From Stutzerimonas stutzeri (lineage in GTDB: Bacteria; Pseudomonadota; Gammaproteobacteria; Pseudomonadales; Pseudomonadaceae), in assembly GCF_009789555.1 (NCBI RefSeq), contig NZ_CP046902.1, positions 360,001 to 424,000 of the forward strand: DNA of 64,000 nucleotides. The letters are read 5' to 3'. The notes beneath the pieces were generated by a model. It did not search any database, was not told the origin of the DNA, and worked only from the letters and a program-made list of their open reading frames with translations. The position numbers and the translations under genes were made by a program. This document shows, in pieces, positions 1 to 9,268 of the stretch. Numbering within the stretch: position 1 is the stretch's first letter; every line of letters starts with the position of its first letter.

Positions 1-110
1 AGATACCAGCGCAGCCGAAAGGCCAGTCGCTTGCCGGGTGCATAGAGGACCTGCAAACCCTGCTCGTGGGTCGGCTGGTGTTCCTTGGCGCTGGAGAATC
101 TGATCTTCAT
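1..110 (-). CDS. Probable membrane-fusion (HlyD-like) adaptor, N-terminus only
   Basis: The ATG at 110 begins a frame that runs off the left edge of the window, leaving about 36 residues (MKIRFSSAKEHQ...). They form a short polar cytoplasmic stretch followed by a basic segment (GKRLAFRLRWYL) that looks like the run-in to a first membrane helix. It starts 10 bp after the stop of the outer-membrane channel gene, so it is almost certainly the fourth gene of the same operon. An inner-membrane anchored periplasmic adaptor is what a glycosyltransferase plus TolC-type channel would need, and the N-terminus fits that. The visible part is too short to prove the family. A PilZ-HlyD fusion (Alg44-like) is an alternative. 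Confidence 0.5.
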   Translation of the reverse strand, partial: MKIRFSSAKEHQPTHEQGLQVLYAPGKRLAFRLRWY

Positions 111-119
111 GCGGTTTGC

Positions 120-2204
120 TCAATGGGGGTAGTAGGACCAGTCCTGCCAGTCGATTCCGGTGATGGAGGCTGCGTGCAGCCGCTGCCGCCAGCGCGCTTC
201 CTGCGCGTGCAGTTGCGCGCGCGACTGGCCGCTCCAGGTTTGCTCCGCGGGCAGCTGTGGCTCCACGCTCTGCGCGAGGCGAAACGACAGGCCCGGCCAG
301 CGCCGCGCGATGCCTTGCGCCAGCTCGGCGCTGCGTTCGGGATTGCGGGTGTAGATCATCAGACTGATCTGCCGTACGCCGCGCTGATCGAGGCGACATG
401 GCACGCAGTACTCACCGGGGCGTGGCGCGGCGAACCAGCGATGATGGCTCGATATTTCCACCGGCCAGTGGCTGGCCTGCGCGACCTCGGCCAGCGTGTC
501 CATCCAGTCCTGCAACCGGGCCGTCGGCACTGGCCAGCCAAGCTGTTCGACCTCCAGATCCAGGTGCAAGGCGCTGAACGGCAGGAGGGCCAGCGTGGCC
601 AGCACGTCGATGAGCCCCTGACGGCGAGCCGGCAAAAGCCAATCGGGATCGCCCAGCAGCAATGCCACCTCGAGCCCCTGCGAGCGCGCTTCGCTGAGCG
701 TGACCTGCAACTGGTCCTTCAAGCGATCCGGTGCGGCAAGTTGCGCCGCGCTGAGTCCCAGATAGATGCGCTGCATGCCGGCCTGCACCAGCGAGGCCAA
801 TTCATCGGCGCGGCTGTTAGCGTCCAACAGCCGGCGGCTGTCCCAGACGTATGTTCCCCGCCGCCAACGATCCGGCTGCATGAGCGCCACAGGCGCGTCG
901 TTGGTCGCCCATTCGCGCCAGTCGAGCTGCACCGGACCGAGCATGGCCGGATGCACTTCGCTGTCGTCCAGGAACAACTGCAGCGCGGCCTGCCGCAGCC
1001 ACAGGCCATGCCAAGCGGCGATCAGCCGAAGCTCCGAATACGCCTGGTCGAGGGCCGCGCTCATGGCACCCGCGTAGGCCTGATCGACACTGTTTTCCAG
1101 GCGTAACCTTTGCTCCCGTACGGCCAACGCGGCGGCGTCCCGCTGCTGGCGCGCCTCCAGCAACTCATCAGCCGCGTGCCGATGCGCACCCAACGCCTGG
1201 CCGATCGCCTGCACCAGCAGATCGCGCTCGGCCTGCAACTGCGCCATGGCGGCCTGATGACGCGCCTCGCGCTCATCACCCCGCGCCTTGCCGTACGCCA
1301 AGGGATCGAACGGCGCCGACAGACTGATGCTGGCCACCAGCCCACTGCCCGGTTTGCTGCCACCGTTACGGTCTTCGTAGCTCTGCGCGACGCTGAAACT
1401 CGAATCGATGCCCGTGTACCAGGGCGTGTGCCGACTCTGCTCGGCGAGCCGGAGCTGCTCACGTCGCGCATCGAGGCGTGGGTGCGCCTCCAATCCATTG
1501 AGCCAGGCGCTCAACGGCTGCGCCGTCGTTGCCAGCGTTTCCGGCACGGCCTGGAGCGGCGCCTCGACCGGTTGACCGCTCGACACGCTCAGCTGATACC
1601 GGGTTTCTTCAAGCACCTGTCCACTTTCGGAACAGCGGCGCTGCAGGGCTTGCCAGCGACCATCGAGCAGGCGGGCCTCGGAGGCGAGCAGCCAACCTCC
1701 ACGAACCCGCTCCGCCAACTGGTCGCGCGACCGTTGCACGCTGTCTGCATGTCCCTCACACCAACGCGACTCCTGTTGTGCCCGCCACCAGTCCGCGTAA
1801 GCGCTTCGCAACGCCAGGCGTTGCTGTGCGCGATAAAGAGAACGTCGGGCTTGCTGCTGTTGCCGCTCGCTCTCGACGACCTTCACCGCATCCAGCTGCC
1901 GGTGCAGGCTGCCCAGCAGCGGATGGCGCAGGCCCAGCGCCAAGTCTCTGCCCTGGTAATCGTCTCGCACGTCTTCGGTGACGAGTTCACGATAACGGCC
2001 CGCTCCAGCCGACGCGAACCACTGCCAGCCGGCCTCGGCTTCACGCTGCTGCCTGAGCGAATCGAGCGCGGTCAATTCGGCATCGACCGCGCGTACCACG
2101 GGCGCAGCCTCGACCGTGTCGAGCAAGCGAGAAAGTGGAAGCGACTCAGCATGGCTGGCAGAGGCCATCCACATCATGGCCAGGAAGGTGCACGAACGCC
2201 GCAT
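120..2204 (-). CDS. TolC-family outer-membrane channel fused to a C-terminal glycoside-hydrolase-like domain
   Basis: A 694-residue protein starting at the ATG (MRRSCTFL) that overlaps the stop of the upstream glycosyltransferase by one base. Residues 1-19 are a signal peptide ending SHA. Residues about 25-415 have the alternating helical and beta pattern of outer-membrane efflux (TolC/OprM) proteins, with long Gln/Ala/Arg-rich helices near 100-200 and 310-400. Residues about 435-694 are unlike TolC. They read as a TIM-barrel-like domain with strand motifs (RIYLGL, EVALLLGD, ALHLDLEVE) and an acidic cluster (D549, E551, E553) where hydrolases of this fold place catalytic acids. TolC proteins are usually 430-500 residues, so the extra 260 are a true extension. 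It probably exports, and perhaps trims, a polymer made by the neighbouring synthase. The channel call is firm; the hydrolase activity is inferred. Confidence 0.75.
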   Translation of the reverse strand: MRRSCTFLAMMWMASASHAESLPLSRLLDTVEAAPVVRAVDAELTALDSLRQQREAEAGWQWFASAGAGRYRELVTEDVRDDYQGRDLALGLRHPLLGSLHRQLDAVKVVESERQQQQARRSLYRAQQRLALRSAYADWWRAQQESRWCEGHADSVQRSRDQLAERVRGGWLLASEARLLDGRWQALQRRCSESGQVLEETRYQLSVSSGQPVEAPLQAVPETLATTAQPLSAWLNGLEAHPRLDARREQLRLAEQSRHTPWYTGIDSSFSVAQSYEDRNGGSKPGSGLVASISLSAPFDPLAYGKARGDEREARHQAAMAQLQAERDLLVQAIGQALGAHRHAADELLEARQQRDAAALAVREQRLRLENSVDQAYAGAMSAALDQAYSELRLIAAWHGLWLRQAALQLFLDDSEVHPAMLGPVQLDWREWATNDAPVALMQPDRWRRGTYVWDSRRLLDANSRADELASLVQAGMQRIYLGLSAAQLAAPDRLKDQLQVTLSEARSQGLEVALLLGDPDWLLPARRQGLIDVLATLALLPFSALHLDLEVEQLGWPVPTARLQDWMDTLAEVAQASHWPVEISSHHRWFAAPRPGEYCVPCRLDQRGVRQISLMIYTRNPERSAELAQGIARRWPGLSFRLAQSVEPQLPAEQTWSGQSRAQLHAQEARWRQRLHAASITGIDWQDWSYYPH

Positions 2205-3532
2205 CAGAACCTCTTCGCCTTGCGCAGCACCCACCAGGGCGCCATAGCCGTCTCTTCATGGCCACGCCGCACCATCTCGTTGAGAATCGCCACAGCGCTC
2301 CAGCACCGCAGGACGAACATGAACAGCGGGAACAGCGGCACCGCCCATAGCAGCCATGAATCTTCGCGGGGGCGCTCGGAAACCATGGCCAGCAACGCGA
2401 GGTAACCCAGCAGGGTATTGGCCAGGTAGACCAGATAAACCAGCAAGGCGAGCACCAGGAAGGTGGACAGCTGCAGCGTGAACAACCCCACGAGGAAGTA
2501 GCCGACAATGATGAAGGGCAACACCAGCTGAAAGAAAAACCCGCTGACCAGCACTGCCAGGAAATTCGGCCAACCCAGCAGCCGCGGCGTGAAGCTGTGA
2601 CGGTGCTTGCGCGCGTAGAGAAAGAAAAGATCGCCATCCCAGCGCAAGCGCTGCAGCAGAAACTGACGGAACGTCGCCGGCGCATCGGTGTGTCCGATGG
2701 CGCGGGGCTCGAAGGGAATGCGCAGCGGTCGGCGCCCGAAATAGTTTTTGATCCGCAGGGTGATATCCAGGTCTTCTGCGGTATGCGTATCCCAGCCGCC
2801 GATCTTCAGCAGAAAACTGCGGCGGAACGCCCCGAACGCGCCGGACACATTGTTCACCACGTTCCATTCGCTGAGGCCGATCTTGGCCATCTGGATCGAC
2901 AGCAGATATTCCAGCGCCTGCATCGCCGTGGTCAACGACACGCGACTGTTGCGCACCCGCAGGCTGCCGGCGACCGCTGGCACGGCCGGGTCCTGGAAAT
3001 GCCTGACGATGTTCACGACCATGTCGTTATCGAACGAGGTGTCTCCATCCAGTGCCATGACGATGTCACCGGTGCTGTACTCGAGCCCGGCGTTGAGCGA
3101 AGAGACCCGTCCGCCACGCTGCCATTTTGCGATGGGCCGCAGGTAGCGGCGCGGGTACAGCTGCGTATCGACGCGAAAATCCCGTACGGCCTGCATCGTC
3201 GCGTGGTTCGCCGCGGCGCCATCCACCACGGGAATCAGCTCGATTTCGCCACGGTACGTCTGCTCGCACAGGCTGAGCAATGTCGTCTGCACGTCGCGGC
3301 CTTCGCTATAGCAGGTGATCACGCAACTGACGCGAGGTTGATAGCCGTTGCCTTCCGGCAGCACGAACGGCTTGCGCACAAACCAGCGCAGGACGCCGAC
3401 CAGCACCAGCAGGTTGAGCGGCACTTCCAGCAGCAGAAACGCCGGAAACAGCATGACCAGCAGATAACCAAGTCCCTGCGGCTTGTCGATCTCGCCGAGA
3501 ATGCCAAGCCATTGCAACCAGAAGCCTTCCAT
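2204..3532 (-). CDS. Membrane family 2 glycosyltransferase (processive synthase-like)
   Basis: 442 residues. Two hydrophobic segments lie near 20-52, then a GT-A domain, then a cluster of membrane helices from about 320 to 410. The processive GT2 signature is complete: VVDG (D104), DGD (D162 and D164), TAED (D254) and QRLRW (294-298), the arrangement seen in cellulose, hyaluronan and PNAG synthases. It should polymerise an NDP-sugar at the cytoplasmic face and move the chain across the inner membrane. The ATG overlaps the TGA of the TackOD1 gene by one base (TGATG), and its own TGA overlaps the next ATG in the same way, so the three genes are translationally coupled. There is no PilZ domain here, so any c-di-GMP control would have to come from a neighbour. 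The product sugar cannot be read from the sequence. Confidence 0.85.
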   Translation of the reverse strand: MEGFWLQWLGILGEIDKPQGLGYLLVMLFPAFLLLEVPLNLLVLVGVLRWFVRKPFVLPEGNGYQPRVSCVITCYSEGRDVQTTLLSLCEQTYRGEIELIPVVDGAAANHATMQAVRDFRVDTQLYPRRYLRPIAKWQRGGRVSSLNAGLEYSTGDIVMALDGDTSFDNDMVVNIVRHFQDPAVPAVAGSLRVRNSRVSLTTAMQALEYLLSIQMAKIGLSEWNVVNNVSGAFGAFRRSFLLKIGGWDTHTAEDLDITLRIKNYFGRRPLRIPFEPRAIGHTDAPATFRQFLLQRLRWDGDLFFLYARKHRHSFTPRLLGWPNFLAVLVSGFFFQLVLPFIIVGYFLVGLFTLQLSTFLVLALLVYLVYLANTLLGYLALLAMVSERPREDSWLLWAVPLFPLFMFVLRCWSAVAILNEMVRRGHEETAMAPWWVLRKAKRF

Positions 3533-4923
3533 CAGACCAGGGCTCCGTTCAGGCGCGCCAGCAACAGGGCCGCATCCTCCTGTTCGAGCAGATCGCCTGG
3601 CGCAGTGAACCCCGCGTGACGCAATTGCAGGCGCCCGATTTGCCCTTGCACCAATTGTTCCGCACCCTGGGCCAATCGTTTGCGCACCACATCGAGCCCC
3701 ATCGCATCGGTATGCGGCATCATGATCCAGAGAACTTCCTCGCTGACCCGGCTGCAGCGATCGGTGTCACGTACGGCCTCCTGGAGGCGCTCGACCAGAC
3801 CGTCTATCAGCGCATGGCCACGTAATTCGCCCAGTTCGCTGACGGTCGCGGTGAGATTGACGAAGCGCAAGCCCAGCATGGAAAACGCAGGCGCCTTGTA
3901 GCGCCGCACCAATTGCAACTGCCAATTGAGCAGCTCGTGGAAGGATTTCGGGCTCAGCAGGTTGAGCCGACCGAACTGGTCGTGATGGGTGACGGTGGTG
4001 CTGTATCCCTGGCGACACCGCAAGCGACCGGACTCCGCCAGCCTATAGTTGCGCACCTCCCGTACCCGCAGTTTGTCCGGCTCGTGAGAACGACCGCAAT
4101 CCAGGCAGCGCGCCTCGATATCCGCATCGACGAAGAATGCCTGGCAACCGCGGCAGCGGTAGTTCTCCAGCGGCCGATCGTAATCGCTACCAATGTGGCG
4201 CAAGCGGGACAGGCAGTTCGGGCAGAGCAGCAAGCCGTCCTTGAGGAAATGCTCCTGCGCGCCGACATGGCCGCAGGTGAAGCAGTGCAACGAGGGCTGG
4301 CGGGCAATGTCCAGGGTTTCGCATTCAGGACAGACGTCGACGTAGTTCAGCCGGCCAGAGCCGCAGCCGATGCACAACCGCACGCGATCAAGCAACTCGC
4401 CCTCCTCAAGCCAACCCTGCTGCACCATGAGTTGCAGCCAGGCGAACGCATTGGGCGTTTCGTCATCTTCCAGCGCTTCGAGGACCGGGTACCGGTAATG
4501 CTGTGCCGTGTTGGCATCGCGTACCGCCTGCAGGCCTCCGCGTGGACGCAGCCATAGCCAGGCGAGGACCCGGCTCTCGAAGCGATCTGGCGCAGCGCCC
4601 TGGTTGAACAGGGCGCTGCGTTCCTGCCACAACCGCCACAGCGGCGTGAGCGCCTCAAGGTCGGCAAGCGGCGCGCCGTCACCCAGCGCCATGCACCAGG
4701 CATCCTGATCCTGACAGCAATAGATGAGGCAGAATCGATAGCGCTTGTTGGCTCGCAGCTCGCGCAGCCATTGGCCCGCGATCGCAGCAGGCGCGTCCAG
4801 CAACAGGACGTCGTAATCGGTGGAAGCCAGCAAGGCCGGCAAGCCATCGTACCGATCTATCTGTAAGGTGGTGCGGCCGAGATGAGTGCCACCCAATACG
4901 GCGACCCGAGGCAAGACAGGCAT
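3532..4923 (-). CDS. TackOD1-type zinc-ribbon protein with degenerate GGDEF domain
   Basis: 463 residues and first gene of the operon. Residues 1-80 look like a receiver-type fold (VAVLGG, DVLLLDAP) without an obvious phosphorylation site. The middle carries three paired CxxC ribbons: C184/C187 with C198/C201, C214/C217 with C234/C237, and C257/C260 with C273/C276. This pattern is typical of the Thaumarchaeal output domain 1 (TackOD1) family. Residues about 320-460 keep the length and predicted secondary structure of a GGDEF domain, but the active loop reads RVSEEV (392-397) instead of GGDEF, so it is unlikely to make c-di-GMP. It may bind a nucleotide or regulate the adjacent glycosyltransferase. 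The ATG at 4923 lies 22 bp after a 19-bp motif shared with a distant diguanylate cyclase gene. The exact role is unknown. Confidence 0.7.
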   Translation of the reverse strand: MPVLPRVAVLGGTHLGRTTLQIDRYDGLPALLASTDYDVLLLDAPAAIAGQWLRELRANKRYRFCLIYCCQDQDAWCMALGDGAPLADLEALTPLWRLWQERSALFNQGAAPDRFESRVLAWLWLRPRGGLQAVRDANTAQHYRYPVLEALEDDETPNAFAWLQLMVQQGWLEEGELLDRVRLCIGCGSGRLNYVDVCPECETLDIARQPSLHCFTCGHVGAQEHFLKDGLLLCPNCLSRLRHIGSDYDRPLENYRCRGCQAFFVDADIEARCLDCGRSHEPDKLRVREVRNYRLAESGRLRCRQGYSTTVTHHDQFGRLNLLSPKSFHELLNWQLQLVRRYKAPAFSMLGLRFVNLTATVSELGELRGHALIDGLVERLQEAVRDTDRCSRVSEEVLWIMMPHTDAMGLDVVRKRLAQGAEQLVQGQIGRLQLRHAGFTAPGDLLEQEDAALLLARLNGALV

Positions 4924-4945
4924 GATGCGAAGACACTCGATAAAG

Positions 4946-4964
4946 TGATATCAATTGGACATCA
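4946..4964 (-). promoter_or_regulatory. Shared 19-bp element upstream of the TackOD1/glycosyltransferase operon
   Basis: On the coding (minus) strand this reads TGATGTC-CAAT-TGATATCA: two 7-mers of the form TGATNTC repeated with an 11-base period. It ends 22 bp before the ATG at 4923. The same element, differing only in the 4-base spacer, sits at the same distance before the diguanylate cyclase start at 39535. An 11-base direct repeat suits a response regulator of the OmpR/PhoB type. TGATATCA could also be an extended -10 element. The protein that binds it is unknown. Confidence 0.55.
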
Positions 4965-5166
4965 TTCTAATCTCAGCCCCTGCCGGATGCCATTATTTCG
5001 TCATCACCGCGAATGCCACTCGTCAGAAGCCTCGAACGTCAATTGAATGACAGTGCGGTTACAGTCCGATAACAGCCCACGAACGAAACGTGTCCGGTCT
5101 TCGCGAAACGGTTCATCATGGCGATGACTGCGACTGGCCGGGCGTGGCGCACCGCCTGCTCGCGCG

Positions 5167-5195
5167 TTGACAGACCCGGGCATCTGCTCTAAATA
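5167..5195 (+). promoter_or_regulatory. Candidate sigma-70 promoter for the aldehyde dehydrogenase gene
   Basis: A perfect -35 hexamer TTGACA (5167-5172) is followed after 17 bp by an AT-rich hexamer TAAATA (5190-5195), a poor match to TATAAT. The distance leaves a leader of about 25-30 bases before the GTG at 5230. The -35 is strong and the -10 weak. Confidence 0.4.
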
Positions 5196-5229
5196 AATTC
5201 GGCACTTGCCTGCCCCCCGGAGCATCCTC

Positions 5230-6660
5230 GTGCTTGCAGATGTCGCTTTTCTGAACCAGCCAGACCTCGAAATCGAGCGCCTCCAACCGCTGCTCGACCG
5301 CCAGCGTAGCGCCTTCCAGGCCGATCCCAGCCCGACCGAAGAGGACCGCCAGCAAGCGCTGGAGGCGCTGCACGATCTGTTGGCCAGTCATCAGCAAGCG
5401 CTCATGGAAGCCATCAGCGAAGATTTCGGCAACCGCTCGGCAGACGAGACACGCCTCGCCGAAATCATGCCCAGCCTGCATGGCATTCGGTACGCCAAAC
5501 GCCGCCTGCGGCAATGGATGAAGCCGTCGCGGCGCAGCGTGGGTATTGCTTTCCAACCCGCCAGCGCCAAAGTGATCTACCAGCCACTCGGAGTGGTCGG
5601 CATCATCGTTCCGTGGAACTATCCGCTGTACCTGGCCATCGGCCCGCTGATCGGCGCACTGGCGGCCGGCAACCGGGTCATGCTGAAGATGAGCGAGTCC
5701 ACTCCCGCGACCGGCCGATTGCTCAAAGCCCTGCTGGCGCAGATATTCCCGGAGGATCAAGTCGCGGTGGTGCTCGGCGAAGCGGACGTGGGGATCGCCT
5801 TTTCGAAGTTGCCGTTCGACCACCTTCTGTTCACCGGCAGTACCTGCGTCGGTCGGCAGGTAATGCGCGCTGCGGCGCAGAACCTGACGCCGGTAACCCT
5901 CGAACTGGGGGGCAAGTCGCCGGTCATCGTTTCACGTAACGTACCGTTGGATGACGCGGCGCAGCGCATCGCGTTCGGCAAGTCACTCAACGCCGGCCAG
6001 ACCTGCGTCGCACCGGACTACGTACTGATGCCGCGCGATCGTGTGGAGGGCTTCGTCGAGGCCTATCGCCAGGCGGTGCGACGCTTCTACCCGCAGCTGG
6101 CGGACAACCCGGACTACACCAGCATCGTCAACCGGCGCCAGCACGCTCGCCTGCAAGGTTACCTGGACGATGCCCAAGCCAAGGGCGCGCGCCTGCTGCC
6201 GCTGTTCGAACAGGGCCAGGAGCGCCGCATGCCGCACTGCCTGCTGCTCGATGTGAACGACGACATGGACGTGATGAAGCACGAGATCTTCGGCCCGTTG
6301 CTGCCCATCGTGCCCTACGACGACATCGACCACGCCCTCGCCTATATCAATGCGCGCCCGCGCCCGTTGGCGCTTTACTACTTCGGCTACGACAGGGCCG
6401 AGCAGCGCGAAGTGCTGCGCCGCACCCACTCTGGCGGTGTCTGCCTCAACGACACGTTGCTTCATGTCGCCCAGGACGACCTTCCCTTTGGCGGCGTCGG
6501 GCCTTCGGGCATGGGCCACTACCATGGCCATGAGGGATTTCTCACGTTCAGCAAGGCCAAAGGTGTATTCATCAAGCAACGCATCAATGCCGCCCGGATG
6601 ATCTATCCCCCTTATGGCAAGCTATGGCAGAAGCTGATCTACAAGCTGTTCGTGCGTTGA
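5230..6660 (+). CDS. calB: Aldehyde dehydrogenase, coniferyl-aldehyde dehydrogenase type
   Basis: 476 residues with a GTG start at 5230, chosen because GGAG (5219-5222) lies 7 bases ahead. An in-frame TTG at 5206 has no such site. This is a standard NAD(P)-dependent aldehyde dehydrogenase. PWNYPL marks the cofactor fold, E225 lies in LELGGKSP and the catalytic C259 in NAGQTCVAPD. The short N-terminus and the C-terminal hydrophobic, basic tail (PPYGKLWQKLIYKLFVR) match the CalB and fatty-aldehyde dehydrogenase branch, whose tail can associate with membranes. It oxidises aldehydes to acids. Coniferyl aldehyde is the family label and is not proven as substrate here. It appears monocistronic, followed by 169 bp and coaD. 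Confidence 0.85.
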   Translation: MLADVAFLNQPDLEIERLQPLLDRQRSAFQADPSPTEEDRQQALEALHDLLASHQQALMEAISEDFGNRSADETRLAEIMPSLHGIRYAKRRLRQWMKPSRRSVGIAFQPASAKVIYQPLGVVGIIVPWNYPLYLAIGPLIGALAAGNRVMLKMSESTPATGRLLKALLAQIFPEDQVAVVLGEADVGIAFSKLPFDHLLFTGSTCVGRQVMRAAAQNLTPVTLELGGKSPVIVSRNVPLDDAAQRIAFGKSLNAGQTCVAPDYVLMPRDRVEGFVEAYRQAVRRFYPQLADNPDYTSIVNRRQHARLQGYLDDAQAKGARLLPLFEQGQERRMPHCLLLDVNDDMDVMKHEIFGPLLPIVPYDDIDHALAYINARPRPLALYYFGYDRAEQREVLRRTHSGGVCLNDTLLHVAQDDLPFGGVGPSGMGHYHGHEGFLTFSKAKGVFIKQRINAARMIYPPYGKLWQKLIYKLFVR

Positions 6661-6757
6661 AGCCCTGTTGGCGACACCTGAAACGCTGCGCGCCCCGCAG
6701 CGCTGGCCAGCCCGCCAGGCACTTGGAAAGGGGCCGGCCAGTCGCGCGATGGGGTAG

Positions 6758-7702
<945 letters not shown>

Positions 7703-7944
7703 ATAAACGACGCCAGGCGGCATCCCGCCCGGTTCCCCACAAAGCTCGCTGCAACCGAGACCGCCGTTCGGCAGGCCTGCTTCAAGATCGTCGCGCAGAA
7801 TCGATCGCACCTGCCGGGAGCGACGGACGCCTGCGCGAGCAGCTATACGATTGAACCTGAAACAGCGAAACGAGGGTCAGGCACCGGCCGCGCCCGGCAG
7901 GCAGGCCCCTCGGCGCAGGGCCGCTGCCCTCTCCCTGCGGACGA

Positions 7945-8286
7945 TCAGTCCTGGCGGTTATAGCCGACGCGGGTGCAACCCAGGCAACGAGCGAACGCCG
8001 CCGCGCCAGGCTCGACCACCAACGCCTGGCCGGTTTCCTTGATACCGCCGCCCATGGCGCTGAACGGCAGGCTGACGACGAACAGGCCGGCACCGATTGC
8101 CGTCGCGGCGATCAGCAACGGACGGGCGATCAGCAGATCGCCGACGATGGAAAACGCCTTGGGTGCCTCGACGGTGTACATCGGGTCGCCGCTGGCATTC
8201 TGCTGCACCGATTGCGCCTGGGCCGGCATCGCCAGCAGACCGGTGGAGAGGGCCAAGACAACAGCAGTGGAGCGAAACAGTTTCAT
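7945..8286 (-). CDS. Small exported or membrane protein of unknown function
   Basis: 113 residues with a clear signal peptide ([19 protein letters not shown], cleavage after AQA). One long hydrophobic segment lies at about 55-80 ([20 protein letters not shown]), followed by a glycine-rich stretch and a conserved-looking CLGC pair near the C-terminus. Proteins like this sit beside mutM in Pseudomonas and are often labelled multidrug transporter, a name the sequence does not support. The start has AAGGA at good spacing. Inferred location is the inner membrane or periplasm; function is unknown. Confidence 0.7.
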   Translation of the reverse strand: MKLFRSTAVVLALSTGLLAMPAQAQSVQQNASGDPMYTVEAPKAFSIVGDLLIARPLLIAATAIGAGLFVVSLPFSAMGGGIKETGQALVVEPGAAAFARCLGCTRVGYNRQD

Positions 8287-8399
8287 GGTGTGGTCCTTCA
8301 GCTGGGCGAAACGAGGCAGACGATTGTTGTGGCGGTCACTATAGCAGCGGCCGACCGTTGTTGATCGTGAACGCCGTCAATGCCTGCGCAGCGATCGCA

Positions 8400-9212
8400 T
8401 CAACGCTGGCACCGTCGGCAGAACACGCTGGCGCGCTGACCCAGGCGAATTTCGCGCAATGTCGCACCGCAGCTCTTGCACAGATCGCCGCCGCGACCAT
8501 AGACGAACAATTCCTGCTGAAAGTAGCCAGGCTTGCCGTCGCCCCCGACGAAGTCGCGCAGCGTCGTCCCGCCGCGCTCGATGGCGTAGGCGAGAATCCG
8601 CTTGATCTCGACGGCAAGCTTCAGATAGCGCGCCCGCGATACTGTGCCGGCGGCCCGCCGTGGGTCGATTCCGGCGGCGAACAGCGCCTCGCTCGCATAG
8701 ATATTGCCGACACCCACCACCACCGCGTTATCCATGATGAACGGTTTGACCGCCATGCTGCGCCCACGCGACATCTGGAACAGCCGGTCGCCATCGAAGG
8801 CGTCGCCGAGCGGTTCCGGGCCGAGGCTGGCGAGTAGCACATGGCTGAGCGGGGCGTCGCTCCAGAGCAGCGCACCGAAGCGGCGTGGATCGGTGTAGCG
8901 CAGCGCCATGCCGGATTCGAGCAGGATATCGACGTGCTCGTGCTTGCCCACCGGGGTATCCGCCGGCACCAGTCGAAGACTGCCCGACATGCCCAGATGG
9001 GCGATCAACGTGCCGACCTCAGCCTTGATCAGCAGGTACTTGGCGCGACGTTCGACCGCCTCGATACGCTGGCCCGACAAGCGCACGTCCAGATCGTCCG
9101 GGATCGGCCAGCGTAGCCGGCGCTCGCGCACGATCACGCGGCTGACACGCTGGCCGATCAGGTGCGGCTCGATGCCGCGACGGGTGGTTTCGACTTCGGG
9201 AAGCTCAGGCAT
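8400..9212 (-). CDS. mutM: Formamidopyrimidine-DNA glycosylase (Fpg)
   Basis: 270 residues. It removes 8-oxoguanine and ring-opened purines from DNA and nicks the abasic site. The start is the ATG at 9212, because the mature enzyme must begin PELPEV: the N-terminal proline is the catalytic nucleophile and the following glutamate assists. An in-frame ATG five codons upstream would bury that proline. The C-terminus holds the zinc finger CKSC (x16) CRRC, which contacts DNA, and the protein ends two residues later (QR), as usual for the family. It is transcribed away from the HDOD gene's 3' end with a gap of about 56 bp. Confidence 0.97.
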   Translation of the reverse strand: MPELPEVETTRRGIEPHLIGQRVSRVIVRERRLRWPIPDDLDVRLSGQRIEAVERRAKYLLIKAEVGTLIAHLGMSGSLRLVPADTPVGKHEHVDILLESGMALRYTDPRRFGALLWSDAPLSHVLLASLGPEPLGDAFDGDRLFQMSRGRSMAVKPFIMDNAVVVGVGNIYASEALFAAGIDPRRAAGTVSRARYLKLAVEIKRILAYAIERGGTTLRDFVGGDGKPGYFQQELFVYGRGGDLCKSCGATLREIRLGQRASVFCRRCQR

Positions 9213-9268
9213 ATGGACTATCGACAATGAACCGGATGGCGACCTTAGCAGCTATCGAGTCGGCGCGG

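Larger units (their letters stand above)
4924..5229. other. Divergent intergenic region, 306 bp
   Basis: This gap separates the minus-strand polymer operon from the plus-strand aldehyde dehydrogenase. Its left end holds the 19-bp shared element (4946-4964) and its right end a TTGACA promoter and the ribosome-binding site of the dehydrogenase. I see no credible gene in the roughly 200 bp between them. Confidence 0.7.
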
